Below are positions 1 through 9,162 of a DNA stretch of 64,000 bases, in pieces. Origin of the DNA: Gentiana macrophylla (Eukaryota; Streptophyta; Magnoliopsida; Gentianales; Gentianaceae); the NCBI GenBank assembly GCA_026214975.1, contig JAOBSW010001141.1, positions 51,002-115,001 on the forward strand, written 5' to 3'. The notes beneath the pieces were generated by a model. That model ran no database searches and had not been told where the DNA came from. It saw only the letters and a list, made by a program, of their open reading frames with translations. A program made the position numbers and the translations under genes. How positions within the stretch are numbered: position 1 is the stretch's first letter; every line of letters starts with the position of its first letter.

Positions 1-203
1 GCCTTAACGATTTGGAGGCACTATTTGTATGGAGTTAATTCTAGGATCTTTACAGACCATAAGAGCTTAAAGTACTTCTTCACTCAGGAGAATCTGAATA
101 TGAGGCAGAGAAGATGGATAGAGTTCGTAAAGGATTTTGACTTGGATATTCAATACCATCCGGGTAAAGCTAATGTGGTGGCAGATGCCTTAAGTAGAAA
201 ACC
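1..203 (+). pseudogene. pol fragment: end of RNase H, chromovirus copy 1
   Basis: Residues readable from position 25 include [13 protein letters not shown] and the connection motif ADALSRKP, the typical end of gypsy RNase H. The same stretch of copy 2 is at 35010-35190. RNase H removes the RNA strand of the RNA/DNA hybrid during reverse transcription in virus-like particles. The frame is open up to the point (about 203) where an unrelated insertion starts; the protein then stops within a few codons. The reverse transcriptase that should precede it is outside the window. Confidence 0.9.
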
Positions 204-1033
204 CCATTGTGACTGACTGCCTAAGCCTTGCAAAAGCCTTTGCCACTACATTTAACAAAAGAAAAAGAGCATGCAACACTTTGAAAGGTCATTCACACTT
301 TGATTCGTGAGAAACTTCACGAACATTATGAAAAGGGGAACAAAGACTTTTATCTTCATTGGTACCAGCACAAGCAATCGACCGTGGTACATCATAAGAT
401 GTGTCGAGTACGTATAAGCTCACGACCTCTACCAATAATCAGCTTCGTCCTAAGATCCATAAAACATAGAAAGCCTGATTGGTTGGTCATACGCTCTGTA
501 AGAGTCGAACCATGTGAGAATATCCCATGCTATAAGGCTCTGACCCGTAACGGGAAATGGCTTATAAGAAGGACTACTCTTATTGTTATTAGGGACATTC
601 CAAGAAGACTCTGTTTAGCTCACTGGTTGGTAAAGAACGCATGATGAAAACGAAGTTGCTAGAATACTGTTTCGGAAGTGCGGGGAGGATACTATAATGC
701 TCATCAAGAGGAGAGGTGTGTACGCCACTCGACTTACAGGAGAGGGTACTGCACGATAGGCTCGTTCCCTATAAAGAAAGATGCTCCGGAACGATTCGAC
801 CACTGCTAGCGGTAGTACGGTAAGAGACTATGACCCAACTACCCGATATAATGATCTTTTAGATCGTGTGCTTAGACATCATGATGCAATCATATCACAT
901 CTCAATTGAGGATGTATAATTCTGAGTTTTCATAATTTTTGTTTGTATATTCATAGTGATACCATGAGCGCTTTAGCGCGTTCTCAACATATGTTTTCAG
1001 ACACCGGTATCCAATTACAACCCATTTTTGCCC
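204..1033 (+). other. Unidentified ~830 bp insertion in chromovirus pol
   Basis: Copy 2 reads directly from AGCAGAAAACC into AGTGTTTGCAG (near 35190). In copy 1 about 830 bp separates these two blocks. I see no LTR, terminal inverted repeats, poly(A) tail or clean target duplication; only a few C residues are shared at the joints. A 114-codon open frame (300-644) has no motif I recognise and lies in GC-richer DNA than its surroundings. A later frame (about 800-908) ends in a short D/R/H-rich peptide. It could be filler DNA from break repair, or a fragment of an element or organelle-derived sequence. Confidence 0.6.
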
Positions 1034-2592
1034 AGTGTTTGCAGTTTCAAGCGTTGAAGATGTGGCAGAATGTTTAGATGGGCTGAAAATATGGGGTTTT
1101 GATCAGATTTAAGATCTAAGTTTGTGGCCCCGTTGTTAGCAAGGTCAAAGTTGATGGATGATATTCCGGAAAAGCAAGATGATGATCCAGTGTTGGTTGA
1201 TGTGAAGTGTGTTGCATGGGAAAAGCCTACAGTGGGTTATGTGTTAGATAAAAATAGGAACCTAGGGTACCTGGATCGGTTGTGTGTGCCTAATGTTGAC
1301 GATTTAAGACAAAGAGTTATGGAGGAGGCACAAAGGATTGCATTTGCAGTGCATCCAGGAGCTACATAGATGTACAGAGATTTGAAGGAAAAGTTTTGGT
1401 GGGTTTCTACGAAAGTGGAAATAGATCAATAAGTAGTTGAATGTGATACTTGCCAAAAAGTTAAAGCGGAGCAACGTAGACCAGGAGGAATGCTTAAGCC
1501 ATTGGATATCCCTGAGTGAAAATAGGATAAAATCACGATGGATTTCAGCACTGGTTTACCAAAGACAAGAAGTGGACATGATGCAATTTGGATGATTGTG
1601 GATAAATTGACCAAATCAGCCCATTTCTTGCCAACTAAGGTAGAAATTTCTTTGAAGAAGATGACAACACTATACTTGGATAGTGTAATGAAGTTGCACA
1701 GAGTACCTATCTCGATAGTTTCAGATCATGACAGTCGGTTTGTCACGTTTCTGGAAGAGTTTACAAAAGGCTTTAGGTACAAAGTTAGATCTGAGTATGT
1801 CCTTTCATCCTCAAACAGATGGACAATATGAAAGAACAATCCAAACACTTGAAGATATGCTAAGAGCTTGTTTTTTGGAAGTAGGCGGATTATAGGATGA
1901 TTACCTACCTGTAGCAAATTTTTCCTACAACAACAGTTACCACACAAGCATAGGCATGCCACCGTTTGAAGCGTTGTATGGGAGAAGATGTCGACCGCCG
2001 CTGTTTTGGAATGAAGTCAGGGAAGGACAAGTCAACGGGCCGGAGTTGGTTGAACAAGCTAAAGAAAGGGTTCAGTTGGTTAAGAAGAATGTGAAGACAG
2101 CTCAAGATAGACAGAAGAGTTGGGCTGATGTTAGAAGAAGGCCTCTTGAGTTTGATGATGGTGAAATGGTTTATCAACGATCTTCACCAATGAAAGGAGT
2201 TAAACGTCTTGGACAAAAGGGAAAGCTAAGTCAAAGGTATGTTGGACCTTTTGAATTTTTGGAAAGAGTTGGACCTTTGGCTTATAAGCTCAAGTTACTG
2301 GAATCAATGTCGAGAGTCCATAATGTTTTCCACGTATCAATGTTGAAGAAGTGTTTGACAAAGACTAATGTTGAAGCTGCAGTTGATCCGGAAGTTCTTT
2401 AAGATAATCTTGCTTATGCTGAGAAGCCGATCAAGATTATAGACCGGAAGGAAAGGATGATTAAGTGACGGACGATTCCCTTAGTTTTGGTGCGATAGAG
2501 CAATCATTCACCGAATGAAGCAACCTGGGAAGTTGAAGACGACATGATCAGTGGGTTTCCAGAGTTTGTTGATTTACCAGGTATGTTCTAGT
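1034..2592 (+). pseudogene. Integrase with chromodomain-like tail, chromovirus copy 1 (broken)
   Basis: Integrase joins retrotransposon cDNA to the chromosome, and the chromodomain tail of this group directs insertion to marked chromatin (family knowledge). Visible in order: linker (1034-1300), zinc-binding region with HPGAT and CDTCQKVKAEQRRPGG (1350-1500), catalytic core starting MDFSTGLPKTRSGHD (1538), VSDHDSRF with the second aspartate (about 1720), [12 protein letters not shown] (1959), GPY/F-like part RYVGPFEFLERVGPLAYKLKL (two overlapping pieces near 2235-2295), and a tail with ATWEVEDDM (about 2520-2545). Stops or frameshifts occur near 1110, 1368, 1430, 1518, 1790, 2402 and 2466. The core segment around the catalytic glutamate is frameshifted. 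It cannot make a full protein. Confidence 0.9.
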
Positions 2593-2613
2593 TTCGAGGA
2601 CAAAAATCCTCTT

Positions 2614-2626
2614 AAGGGGGTAGGAA
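2614..2626 (+). promoter_or_regulatory. Polypurine tract, chromovirus copy 1
   Basis: AAGGGGGTAGGAA sits immediately before the LTR start TGTAATATTC. This is the plus-strand primer site. The matching tract of copy 2 is at 49133-49145. Confidence 0.88.
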
Positions 2627-2753
2627 TGTAATATTCAGATTTTCGGGATAGGGCAGACGTTTCATTTTGCGAAAACGAAATATTATATTATTTACTTCTT
2701 TTGTGGATTTAAATATTTTGTGTATATGTATATATATTAGTCGAATATATATA

Positions 2754-2756
<3 letters not shown>

Positions 2757-2824
<68 letters not shown>
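2757..2824. repeat. (AT)n microsatellite
   Basis: About 68 bp of uninterrupted AT dinucleotides lies inside the chromovirus copy 1 LTR. The corresponding place in the copy 2 LTR (about 30655-30680) has only a short ATATATGTATAT stretch, so the expansion is specific to this copy. Confidence 0.95.
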
Positions 2825-2826
<2 letters not shown>

Positions 2827-3408
2827 GAAAATCTAATTTTAAAGTAATAAGGAAAATAATAAGAAATTATTATTTTTGGGATTTTCTATTTAAGCAAATA
2901 AATCCCATTAGTTCCCATAACCTAAAAGAAATCAGAAATTTTCCTACGTTCTCTGAGGCGTTGTGTGAGAGCAATAGAGAAGGGCTGAGAGTTTTTTTCC
3001 CAGTTTCTAAGGCGATACTTAACGGTTTTCAGATCCGAGTAAGAATAACGGAATCGTCGTGAAGAGGGCGTAGTTTCAATGCAAGAAAGATGAAACTTTG
3101 TCAAGGTTGTCCACAGAAAGGTGCAAGTTTTTCTGTAGTGTTTCTGAGAGTTAGGTTTGGAATAGCTTGCTAGAAGGTAAGAGGCTTTTCCTATGAATTA
3201 GTTATGGTTTATAAGAGTTAGATTGTGTTTTGATGTATTTTTGTGTCAAAGATTATGCCTATATGTTGTTTAAGGATTAAGGGTTGATATGTATGGTAAA
3301 AGTCACGTTTTACTGTTTTTTTCTGAGTAAAATCATGTAGAACATGTTTGGAATCGAGTGGAGATCATAAAGTGAAGAAAAATCATGTTTTATGGTTTTA
3401 CTGCGTCG

Positions 3409-3652
3409 AATGCATACGCATTGACTAGCATTGCGCACGCATTCCTGTTACAGGATATGTGGCTTTAGTTTCTGCATGTGGAATGCACACGCATTCGTGA
3501 TTCAGGATGTTCCATCCTTTTCACAGCAGGTGCAATGCACACGCATTGTTGTTTAAGGATAGTTCAAGTAGCTCCCAGCATGAGCAATGCGCATGCATTG
3601 GCTGGACAGAAACTTTCAGCAAGTTTCTGGTCAGGGAATGCACAAGCATTCC
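3409..3652. repeat. Cluster of AATGC-n4-GCATT palindromes in LTR
   Basis: Five clear inverted repeats with a four-base centre lie in 244 bp: AATGCATACGCATT (3409-3422), GAATGCACACGCATTC (3481-3496), CAATGCACACGCATTG (3533-3548), CAATGCGCATGCATTG (3585-3600) and GGAATGCACAAGCATTCC (3635-3652). A sixth, imperfect one is near 3428-3444. The outer base pairs differ between units (C-G, G-C, GG-CC) yet stay complementary. Role unknown; a binding-site array or a hairpin-prone repeat are the simplest readings. Confidence 0.85.
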
Positions 3653-4818
3653 AGAGACGGCGCACGTATTGACCCCCACTTTTCAGAAAAATGTTGTTTA
3701 AGCTATGTTTCGAGATTTAGACGTTGTTTCATGATCTGTAACATTAATTAAACATGAACAAGCCTTGATAAGGTTTATGATGCGTTTAGTTCCGGCACCA
3801 AATGTACTCTTCAAGGTAGTTGATGTTTGGGACCGTTGGAAGGGCATGATAGGCTTGTGCTTTGATGAACTAGAGTTCATCAATGTCTGTGTATTTGTTA
3901 AGATGTGGTGTCTAGCTGTCTAAGTGAGGGAGTAGAGTTGTTAAGGTGAGCTTTATCTTTGAAAACACTTAGGTGGCTATTTAATACCTAATAACTTACA
4001 TACGTGGTAGTAAAAAATAAAATGCCATCTATTCTTGGTCTGGCACTGATTCATATCGGTGATGTGGTACGTTCATAAAGGTGAACAACGCTACTGGCTC
4101 AAAAGTCTGAAGGGTAGCGGAGGACATTAATCAAACGTATATGCATACCGGGGAGACCCCGGAGCTATCATGTGCTATTCACCGTTAGTTAGCAAGTATA
4201 TCTTCAGGCCGATAAACGCCATGTGTAGTGCCCTTGAATGCTGATGTAACCAAGATAAGTTAAGCTATATACATATAGTCATGACGTGCTGATGGACATG
4301 AAGTGAACCCTAGATTGAATCGGTCTTATAAAAATAATCTTTTAATTATAAATCTTAATTAATTTGTAGCTTCTACCTATTATTGAGTACATTGTACATA
4401 CCTTAAATCCATGTGTTTCTATGTGTTTGGGGGGAGAAGAAGAACAGGTTGAACAAGAGTTTGAGGAAGACCTTGATGACGACGTTTGAGGACCCCGACA
4501 TTGAAGCTTTTATTTTATTATTTGTTTGATGATACATTAGGACATTGTAATGTCTTTTAGTTTCTTTTGGAGGTTTCATACGTTATATGTTTTGCTTGGT
4601 TTTTCCAATGTAATAAATTTACATTTTCTATCTTTAAATATTGAGTTTCTATTCTTGGTTGTTTGGAAAAAAAATATACCCGAGTTTTTTGCTTCCGTTG
4701 TGCTTAACTTGATATGGCGTAGTAGAGGCTGACGAATAATATGTGATTTATTATATATTATACATACCGAACGTTCCTTTCCGGATAAGGACTTGGTGTC
4801 CGGGAACGGGGCGTTACA

Positions 4819-4905
4819 CCTTAGCTTGATCATTCAAAGAAATGGAAACAATGCTAACTAAGTTAATTCTTGACAAGCTTTATCTTGTACTCCCATTATT
4901 ACAAT
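4819..4905 (-). pseudogene. Athila-like gag fragment, piece 3
   Basis: On the - strand two frames together give a block like LALFPF followed by SLNDQAK, close to the conserved RLFPFSLRDKAKAW block of Athila gag. It is only 87 bp long, trapped between the LTR end of chromovirus copy 1 and the LTR of a small copia element. It continues the gag pieces at 6317-6495 and 27354-27476 in the right order and strand. The rest of this old element lies left of the window. Confidence 0.6.
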
Positions 4906-5056
4906 TGATAAAGTGTAAAGTGTATATTTCATTGATTTGGTATAATGGTACAATGGTATTTATAGAGAGTACAACTTGGGCAACAAGCCGGTAATAAATA
5001 CAAATATTACTACAATAAATAATTATTAATGGGTTGATTCTACAATATCTTCGACA
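4906..5056 (-). repeat. 3' LTR of small copia element
   Basis: It starts TGATAAAGTGTAAAG and ends TATCTTCGACA. It matches 6166-6316 with few differences. The pol frame on the - strand reads nearly up to the LTR, ending close to position 5057. Confidence 0.9.
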
Positions 5057-5866
5057 CGCCTTTGTAATCCCGTAGGAATTGAGTGTACACGAAGATTGGT
5101 CTTGAGTGTTTGAAACCATGGATTGCTCAATGGCTTGGTCAAGAGATCAGAAACTTCGTCTTTCAAAGTGAGGAAGGAGACAGTGAACTTATTGGAGCCA
5201 ATTAATTCACGAACATGGTGAAAGTCAATCTCAATATGCGTTGTACGGGCATGGAAAACTGTGTTATGTGCAAGGTACGTCGCGCCAATATTATCACATC
5301 ATAGGGTCGGAGGCCGAGGAAGAAAAATGTGCATGTGTGTGAGGAGGCTGCAAAGCCACTAAACTTTGGTGGCAATGTTCGACAAAGTCTTGTATTTAGC
5401 TTTAGTACAATTTTTAGAGACGGTGAGATGTTGTTTGGAACGCCAGCTGATGAGATTTGAGGCGGGAAAATGCAATAAGCACCCATGGAGCGTCGATCAT
5501 CGGGATCAGCAGCCCAGTCAGAATCAGAATAAGCCAACAGAGACACTTCAGAATTGCGAGATAAAATCAAACCATCCGAGATAGAGTGCTTCAGTGGAAG
5601 AGTATACATTTGATAGCTAACCAATGGGACTCAGTAGGAGAGTGCATAAATTTGTTGACACGATGGACAACAAAGGTGGTATCTGGACGGGTAAAACTCA
5701 GGTATTCAAGCCCACCAATAATCATGCGATATAGGGAGCAGTCAGAGAAGGAAGGATGCAAGTCAAGAGTGAGCCGCGTAGAGGAAGACATAGGGGTGTG
5801 ACGGGGCTTGGATTTAACTATGCCAGCATGCTGCAACAATTGGAGAATATACTTGTGTTGCATGAG
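5057..5866 (-). pseudogene. Copia pol fragment: end of reverse transcriptase and RNase H
   Basis: On the - strand, 5863-5591 reads the end of reverse transcriptase with SLYRMIIGGLEYLSFTRPD and FVVHRVNKFMHSPTESHW. From 5590 it continues as RNase H with LLAYSDSDWAADPDDRRS. A further frame near 5280-5060 gives EIDFHHVRELI, LLTKPLSNPWFQTLK and a terminal block ending LRVHSIPTGLQR, the usual C-terminus of copia pol. Several frameshifts separate these parts (near 5590, 5440, 5280). Everything upstream of the RT thumb is deleted, so it is non-functional. Confidence 0.9.
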
Positions 5867-6144
5867 ATAGGGCCCTTACCATATATTCTGCTATCATTTT
5901 AGGATCAAGCTCTTACCGTTGTACTAAAACCAATTAGTTTTACTAAATGTGCTACTATATTTCCTTATATCACGCCCCCTCAAGTGTGGGCCTAAAAGAA
6001 AGGAAAGAGGCCCAAGCTTGACTTGTTTTTTTGTGTTTTGGAACTGTGGGCGTATAAGAAGAGAGTGAGGCCCAACACTTAGTTTTTTTTTTTTTTTTTT
6101 TTTTTAAATTGTGCTAGAAACGGGGCTTGAAATCGGGATCTCCT
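5867..6144. other. Copia untranslated leader with poly-T run
   Basis: There is no coding potential. On the - strand it contains GGCCCACACTTGAGGGGGCGTG and similar leader-type sequence. On the + strand a run of about 24 T lies near 6082-6105. The deletion joint between the leader and pol is somewhere near 5867-5900. Confidence 0.6.
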
Positions 6145-6156
6145 GCTTTGATACCA
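6145..6156 (-). promoter_or_regulatory. Primer-binding site (initiator tRNA-Met), small copia
   Basis: The + strand GCTTTGATACCA differs by one base from GCTCTGATACCA, the 3' end of plant initiator tRNA-Met. It lies ten bases inside the LTR edge at 6166, the right place for a - strand element. Confidence 0.8.
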
Positions 6157-6165
6157 TATTAATAT

Positions 6166-6316
6166 TGATAAAGTGTAAAGTGTATATTTCGTTTATTTGG
6201 TATAATGGTACATTGGTATTGATAGAGAGTACAACTTGGGCAACAAGCCGGTAATTAATACAAATATTAATACAATAAATAAATATTAATGGATTGATTC
6301 TACAATATCTTCGACA
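6166..6316 (-). repeat. 5' LTR of small copia element
   Basis: 151 bp, TGATAAAGTG...CTTCGACA, paired with 4906-5056. Both LTRs have the same length, and the visible differences are scattered substitutions. Confidence 0.9.
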
Positions 6317-6495
6317 CCCGTGTTGAATATTTTCGCAAAATTGTAAAGTTAAAGAGTAGGATCTTCATAAGGTTTCCCAAAGTATTGAGCTCTTTCGTCC
6401 ACCAATCCAAACAAACGAGGTTTAACTGCCACATATCTAGCATCACCGTGGGGGTAATTGTATATGATTATAATCACGCTATCTCTTATGCACAA
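6317..6495 (-). pseudogene. Athila-like gag fragment, piece 2
   Basis: The - strand frame gives VAVKPRLFGLVDERAQYFGK followed by PYEDPT and LYNFAKIFNT. This corresponds to the Athila gag region with FEIKPALI...FGG...EDPN.HL..F.EICDT. One stop (TAA after PTL) is present, and a frameshift separates it from piece 1. CACAA (6491-6495) is the target duplication of the Tat-type insertion. Confidence 0.7.
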
Positions 6496-7159
6496 TGATG
6501 AAACAAAATTCATCGGGTGTAAAATCTAGGCCGTTTAATATAGTGGTAATTGGATTAAGGATGATAATAGAAGTGATATGAAAGAGGGAATGATATTTTG
6601 TGGCGGTTTAGACTAAGACTGAGATTTTCTCTAGGGTGTCTACGTATCCAAAGCGTATGTTGGAATCAAGCCTTCCGTAGTTCTTATGAACGTTTATATA
6701 GGGAGCATTTATGCCCTAGGCCTTCATGGACCGTGTCCATTATGGACTCTCTGTCGTCTCTTGCAAGAATGATTAACCGGTATTTATCCCTTGATTCTAG
6801 GAGATAATCTCGGTATTCAAATATAGGATTTAAAGATAAAAATTATAGTCTTAATGGTGTAGGATTCTATCCATACTTATTTTGATAAACATATATTTAT
6901 CACTTATATGGATTAGCCGGCCTACGGTGAGCTACAAGGGTCAGGACGACCGAGCACAGCAAATCCATCTTTATTATGTCCTGACCGACCTGCAGTGGAC
7001 CGAAGAACGATCTGATCAGCTTCCCCCCTAAGGGTGGGGATCGACCTTTAGACTTATACTAGGGCTTGTGGCCCTTAAAATTAGGACCATAGGTCTACTT
7101 GTATTAGTATTTAGGTGTTGTGCGCGTGACATGTCACGTGGTGAAATCCGACCTCGTCA
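6496..7159 (-). repeat. 3' LTR of Tat-type element
   Basis: It begins TGATGAAACAAAATTCATC and ends GACCTCGTCA. It aligns with 26691-27353 throughout. A TATATAG box on the - strand lies near 6695. Confidence 0.9.
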
Positions 7160-7171
7160 TAATCCCCCAGA
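7160..7171 (-). promoter_or_regulatory. Polypurine tract, Tat-type element
   Basis: The + strand TAATCCCCCAGA reads TCTGGGGGATTA on the element strand, directly before the LTR (TGACGAGG...). This confirms the - strand orientation. Confidence 0.8.
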
Positions 7172-7531
7172 TCTAGCTGTGCTCTTTGAGGTCAGGTGGG
7201 ATCTATTATGGGTGTTTCACCCTTTCTAAGCTTTGTTCAGCTCCATATTGGGGGAGTTCGGGCATATATATATTTAAGATAGTCAACCGTGCTAGGTGGC
7301 ACAACCTTGTTATAAATTCTGTTATAATGGTTTTTAAAAACGAGGCGTTTCCCACTCACTTCAAGGGACGGTTCTCAAGAACATGTTTGGGGAAATAAAG
7401 CCCCCATCATATCAACCGTCCATCCCTACTATTCCAAACGTCTTTTATGCGATTTGAAGGCCAGAAGGCTACCAGCATTTTGCGAGTTCTCCTTTCTATT
7501 TTTCACAAGTAAGTTCTATCCCATACATGTC
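7172..7531. other. Tat-type 3' non-coding region
   Basis: About 360 bp between the PPT and the CACTA left end. A 70-codon open frame (7186-7398, +) has no recognisable motif. The promoter or first exon of the antisense gene that resumes near 20179 might lie here, but I see no clear signal. Confidence 0.5.
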
Positions 7532-8005
7532 CACTACTAGAATTTTCTGTTTTTCCAACGAGAATTTCCGACGAAGTAATGTCGTAGGAATTTTGCGTCG
7601 CATTTCCGACGGTATTGCGACGGTTTAAATAATCATGAAATCATAAAAATATTTGCGACGTATTTCCGACGGAATTCCATTGTCGCAAAGTATTTCGTAG
7701 GAAATTTGTCGGAAATCTTACGCGCGAAAGGCTCCCGCCTATGTTTAAGGGCGCGAATTTCTCCCGCTCGGGTCTTTCTTACCAATTTCCGATGAACACT
7801 GTTGATCGTAGCAAGTTGGTCGAAAATAGGATAAACATAAAAATAAGATTTTCATAATTGTTTCCTTCGAATTTCCGACGATCATAAGTGTTTCCTTCGA
7901 ATTTCCGACGAACAACATCCTCTCAGCTGTAAGTAGACATGTTACCGATGAACTTTCCGACTTATAACTCAAGTTCGTCGGTATTTCGTAGGAATATAAT
8001 AATTG
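7532..8005 (+). repeat. CACTA left terminal inverted repeat and subterminal repeats
   Basis: After CACTACTAGAA, motifs TTTCCGACGA, TCGTAGGAAATTT, CGACGGAATT and GTCGGAAAT recur in both orientations at least twelve times. In En/Spm elements such subterminal motifs bind the TnpA-type protein (family knowledge). The density falls off after about 8005. Confidence 0.85.
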
Positions 8006-8276
8006 TGTGATATTTTACTTTTCAAATTGCATTAAAAATTTCAAAAAAAAATTTGAATTAAATTTTTCCTTAAAATATATCGGTAGATGTACATACATTA
8101 TTTATTTTCTAACTTCACAAATTTTATGGTGTCATATATTGTAAAACAAATTAAAAAAATGATGGATTATTGATCACTCATAATGATCGTAGGAAGTCGG
8201 TAAGAAAATATGCTAAATATCCCACAAAATTCTGACAATGTACCGATTCCTTAGTAAATCCGTAGGTAAAGAGAAA

Positions 8277-8850
8277 TTTACTCAATAAAGAATTTCGAGT
8301 TTGAAATGACTTACTCAATAACAAACCTCGGGTTCTAATCACTTACTCAAGAATGAACCTCGGGTTTGAAATCACTTACTCAATAACGAACCTCGGGCTC
8401 TAATCACTTACTCAATAACAAACCTCGGGTTTTAATCACTTACTCAATAACGAACCTTGGGATTGAACTCACAAACTCCATAACAAACCTCGGTTTGTAA
8501 TCATTTAATCAATAACAAATCTCGAGATTGAACTCATCAACTCAATAACGAACCTCAATACTAAAATCACAATTCAATAATGAGCCTCAGGTTTTAATCA
8601 GTTACTCAATAACGAACCTCGGGTTTTAATCACTTACTCAATAACCAACCATATTGTGATTGAACTCACCAACTCAATAACAAACCTCGGTTTGTAATCA
8701 CCACCGAATAACAAATATAGGGTTAAAAATCGCTTACTCAATAACGAACCTCGGGTTGAGCTCACCAACTCAAGAATGAACCTCGATTGTAATCACTTAC
8801 TCAATAACGAATCTCGAGATTGAACTCATCGACTACACAATGAACCTAGC
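8277..8850. repeat. Minisatellite, about 18 copies of a 32-34 bp unit
   Basis: The unit core is AATAACGAACCTCGGGTT followed by TTAATCACTTACTC. Copies begin near 8280, 8312, 8350, 8382, 8415, 8447 and so on to about 8835. They are diverged (AACGAACC, AACAAACC, AATGAACC variants) and there is no spacer between units. It lies inside the CACTA element. Confidence 0.9.
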
Positions 8851-9162
8851 TCGACATCGAAATCGCTAAGCCGACGCCTCTAGTGCGCCGACACCAGAAA
8901 GGTAAGGACGTTGTTGAAGTGGAATGCTCGAGCAGAAGGTTCTAGTGACCTTGGAAGAGAGAAAGCTTTTAAATCCGCTTTTATCTTGACTCGATTTGAT
9001 TTTTTTTTGAGTTTGAGCTTGAAATGAAATTCTTTCGAATGATTAACTGTTGAAATATCGTAGAAACACCCCCTCCTCTCACATATCCTACTCTCATCAA
9101 TCTGTCACAACCCTAACGCCCAAATTATTTTCACGCCCAAATTTTTTTCTCCTTCCTCTGTT

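Larger units (their letters stand above)
1..4818 (+). mobile_element. Chromovirus-type Ty3/gypsy retrotransposon, copy 1 (5' part outside window)
   Basis: The order RNase H, integrase, chromodomain-like tail, polypurine tract, LTR is seen directly on the + strand. The element enters from the left edge and ends at the LTR terminus TTACA. Its internal region aligns base by base with copy 2 (33324-35662 and 48017-49133), so both belong to one family. It lies in an Athila-like gag fragment of opposite strand, which resumes at 4819; CCTTA (4819-4823) would be the right-hand target duplication, but the left one is outside the window. Assignment to the Tekay/Del group of chromoviruses is inference from the C-terminal chromodomain and the 2.2 kb LTR. 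Confidence 0.93.
2627..4818 (+). repeat. 3' LTR of chromovirus copy 1 (2192 bp)
   Basis: It begins TGTAATATTC and ends GGGGCGTTACA (TG...CA), matching the copy 2 LTR (30535-32700) along its length. A TATTTAAG box near 2887 could be the promoter. A splice-donor-like AAGGTAAGAGG occurs near 3174 and recurs in the other chromovirus LTRs. It holds a TA microsatellite absent from copy 2, a palindrome cluster at 3409-3652, and a short open frame at 4421-4489 that ends in an acidic run (EDLDDDV) and whose last 18 codons are kept in copy 2. Confidence 0.92.
4906..6316 (-). mobile_element. Deleted Ty1/copia retrotransposon with 151 bp LTRs
   Basis: Two near-identical 151 bp LTRs (4906-5056, 6166-6316), each TGATAAAGTG...CTTCGACA, flank about 1.1 kb. 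On the - strand the order is 5' LTR (6316-6166), initiator-Met PBS, about 280 bp of untranslated DNA, the last third of pol, and 3' LTR. Gag, protease, integrase and most of the reverse transcriptase are missing. The flanking bases (ACAAT left, CCCGT right) do not match, so the target duplication has been lost or the ends were rearranged. It sits within Athila-like gag. Confidence 0.88.

Noticed and set aside
2667..3062. 131-codon frame rich in Ile and Tyr
   Set aside because: Most of it is the translated (AT)n microsatellite inside an LTR.
8277..8850. CRISPR-like or coding repeat of 32-34 bp
   Set aside because: No spacers and no open frame across units; it is a minisatellite in a CACTA element.
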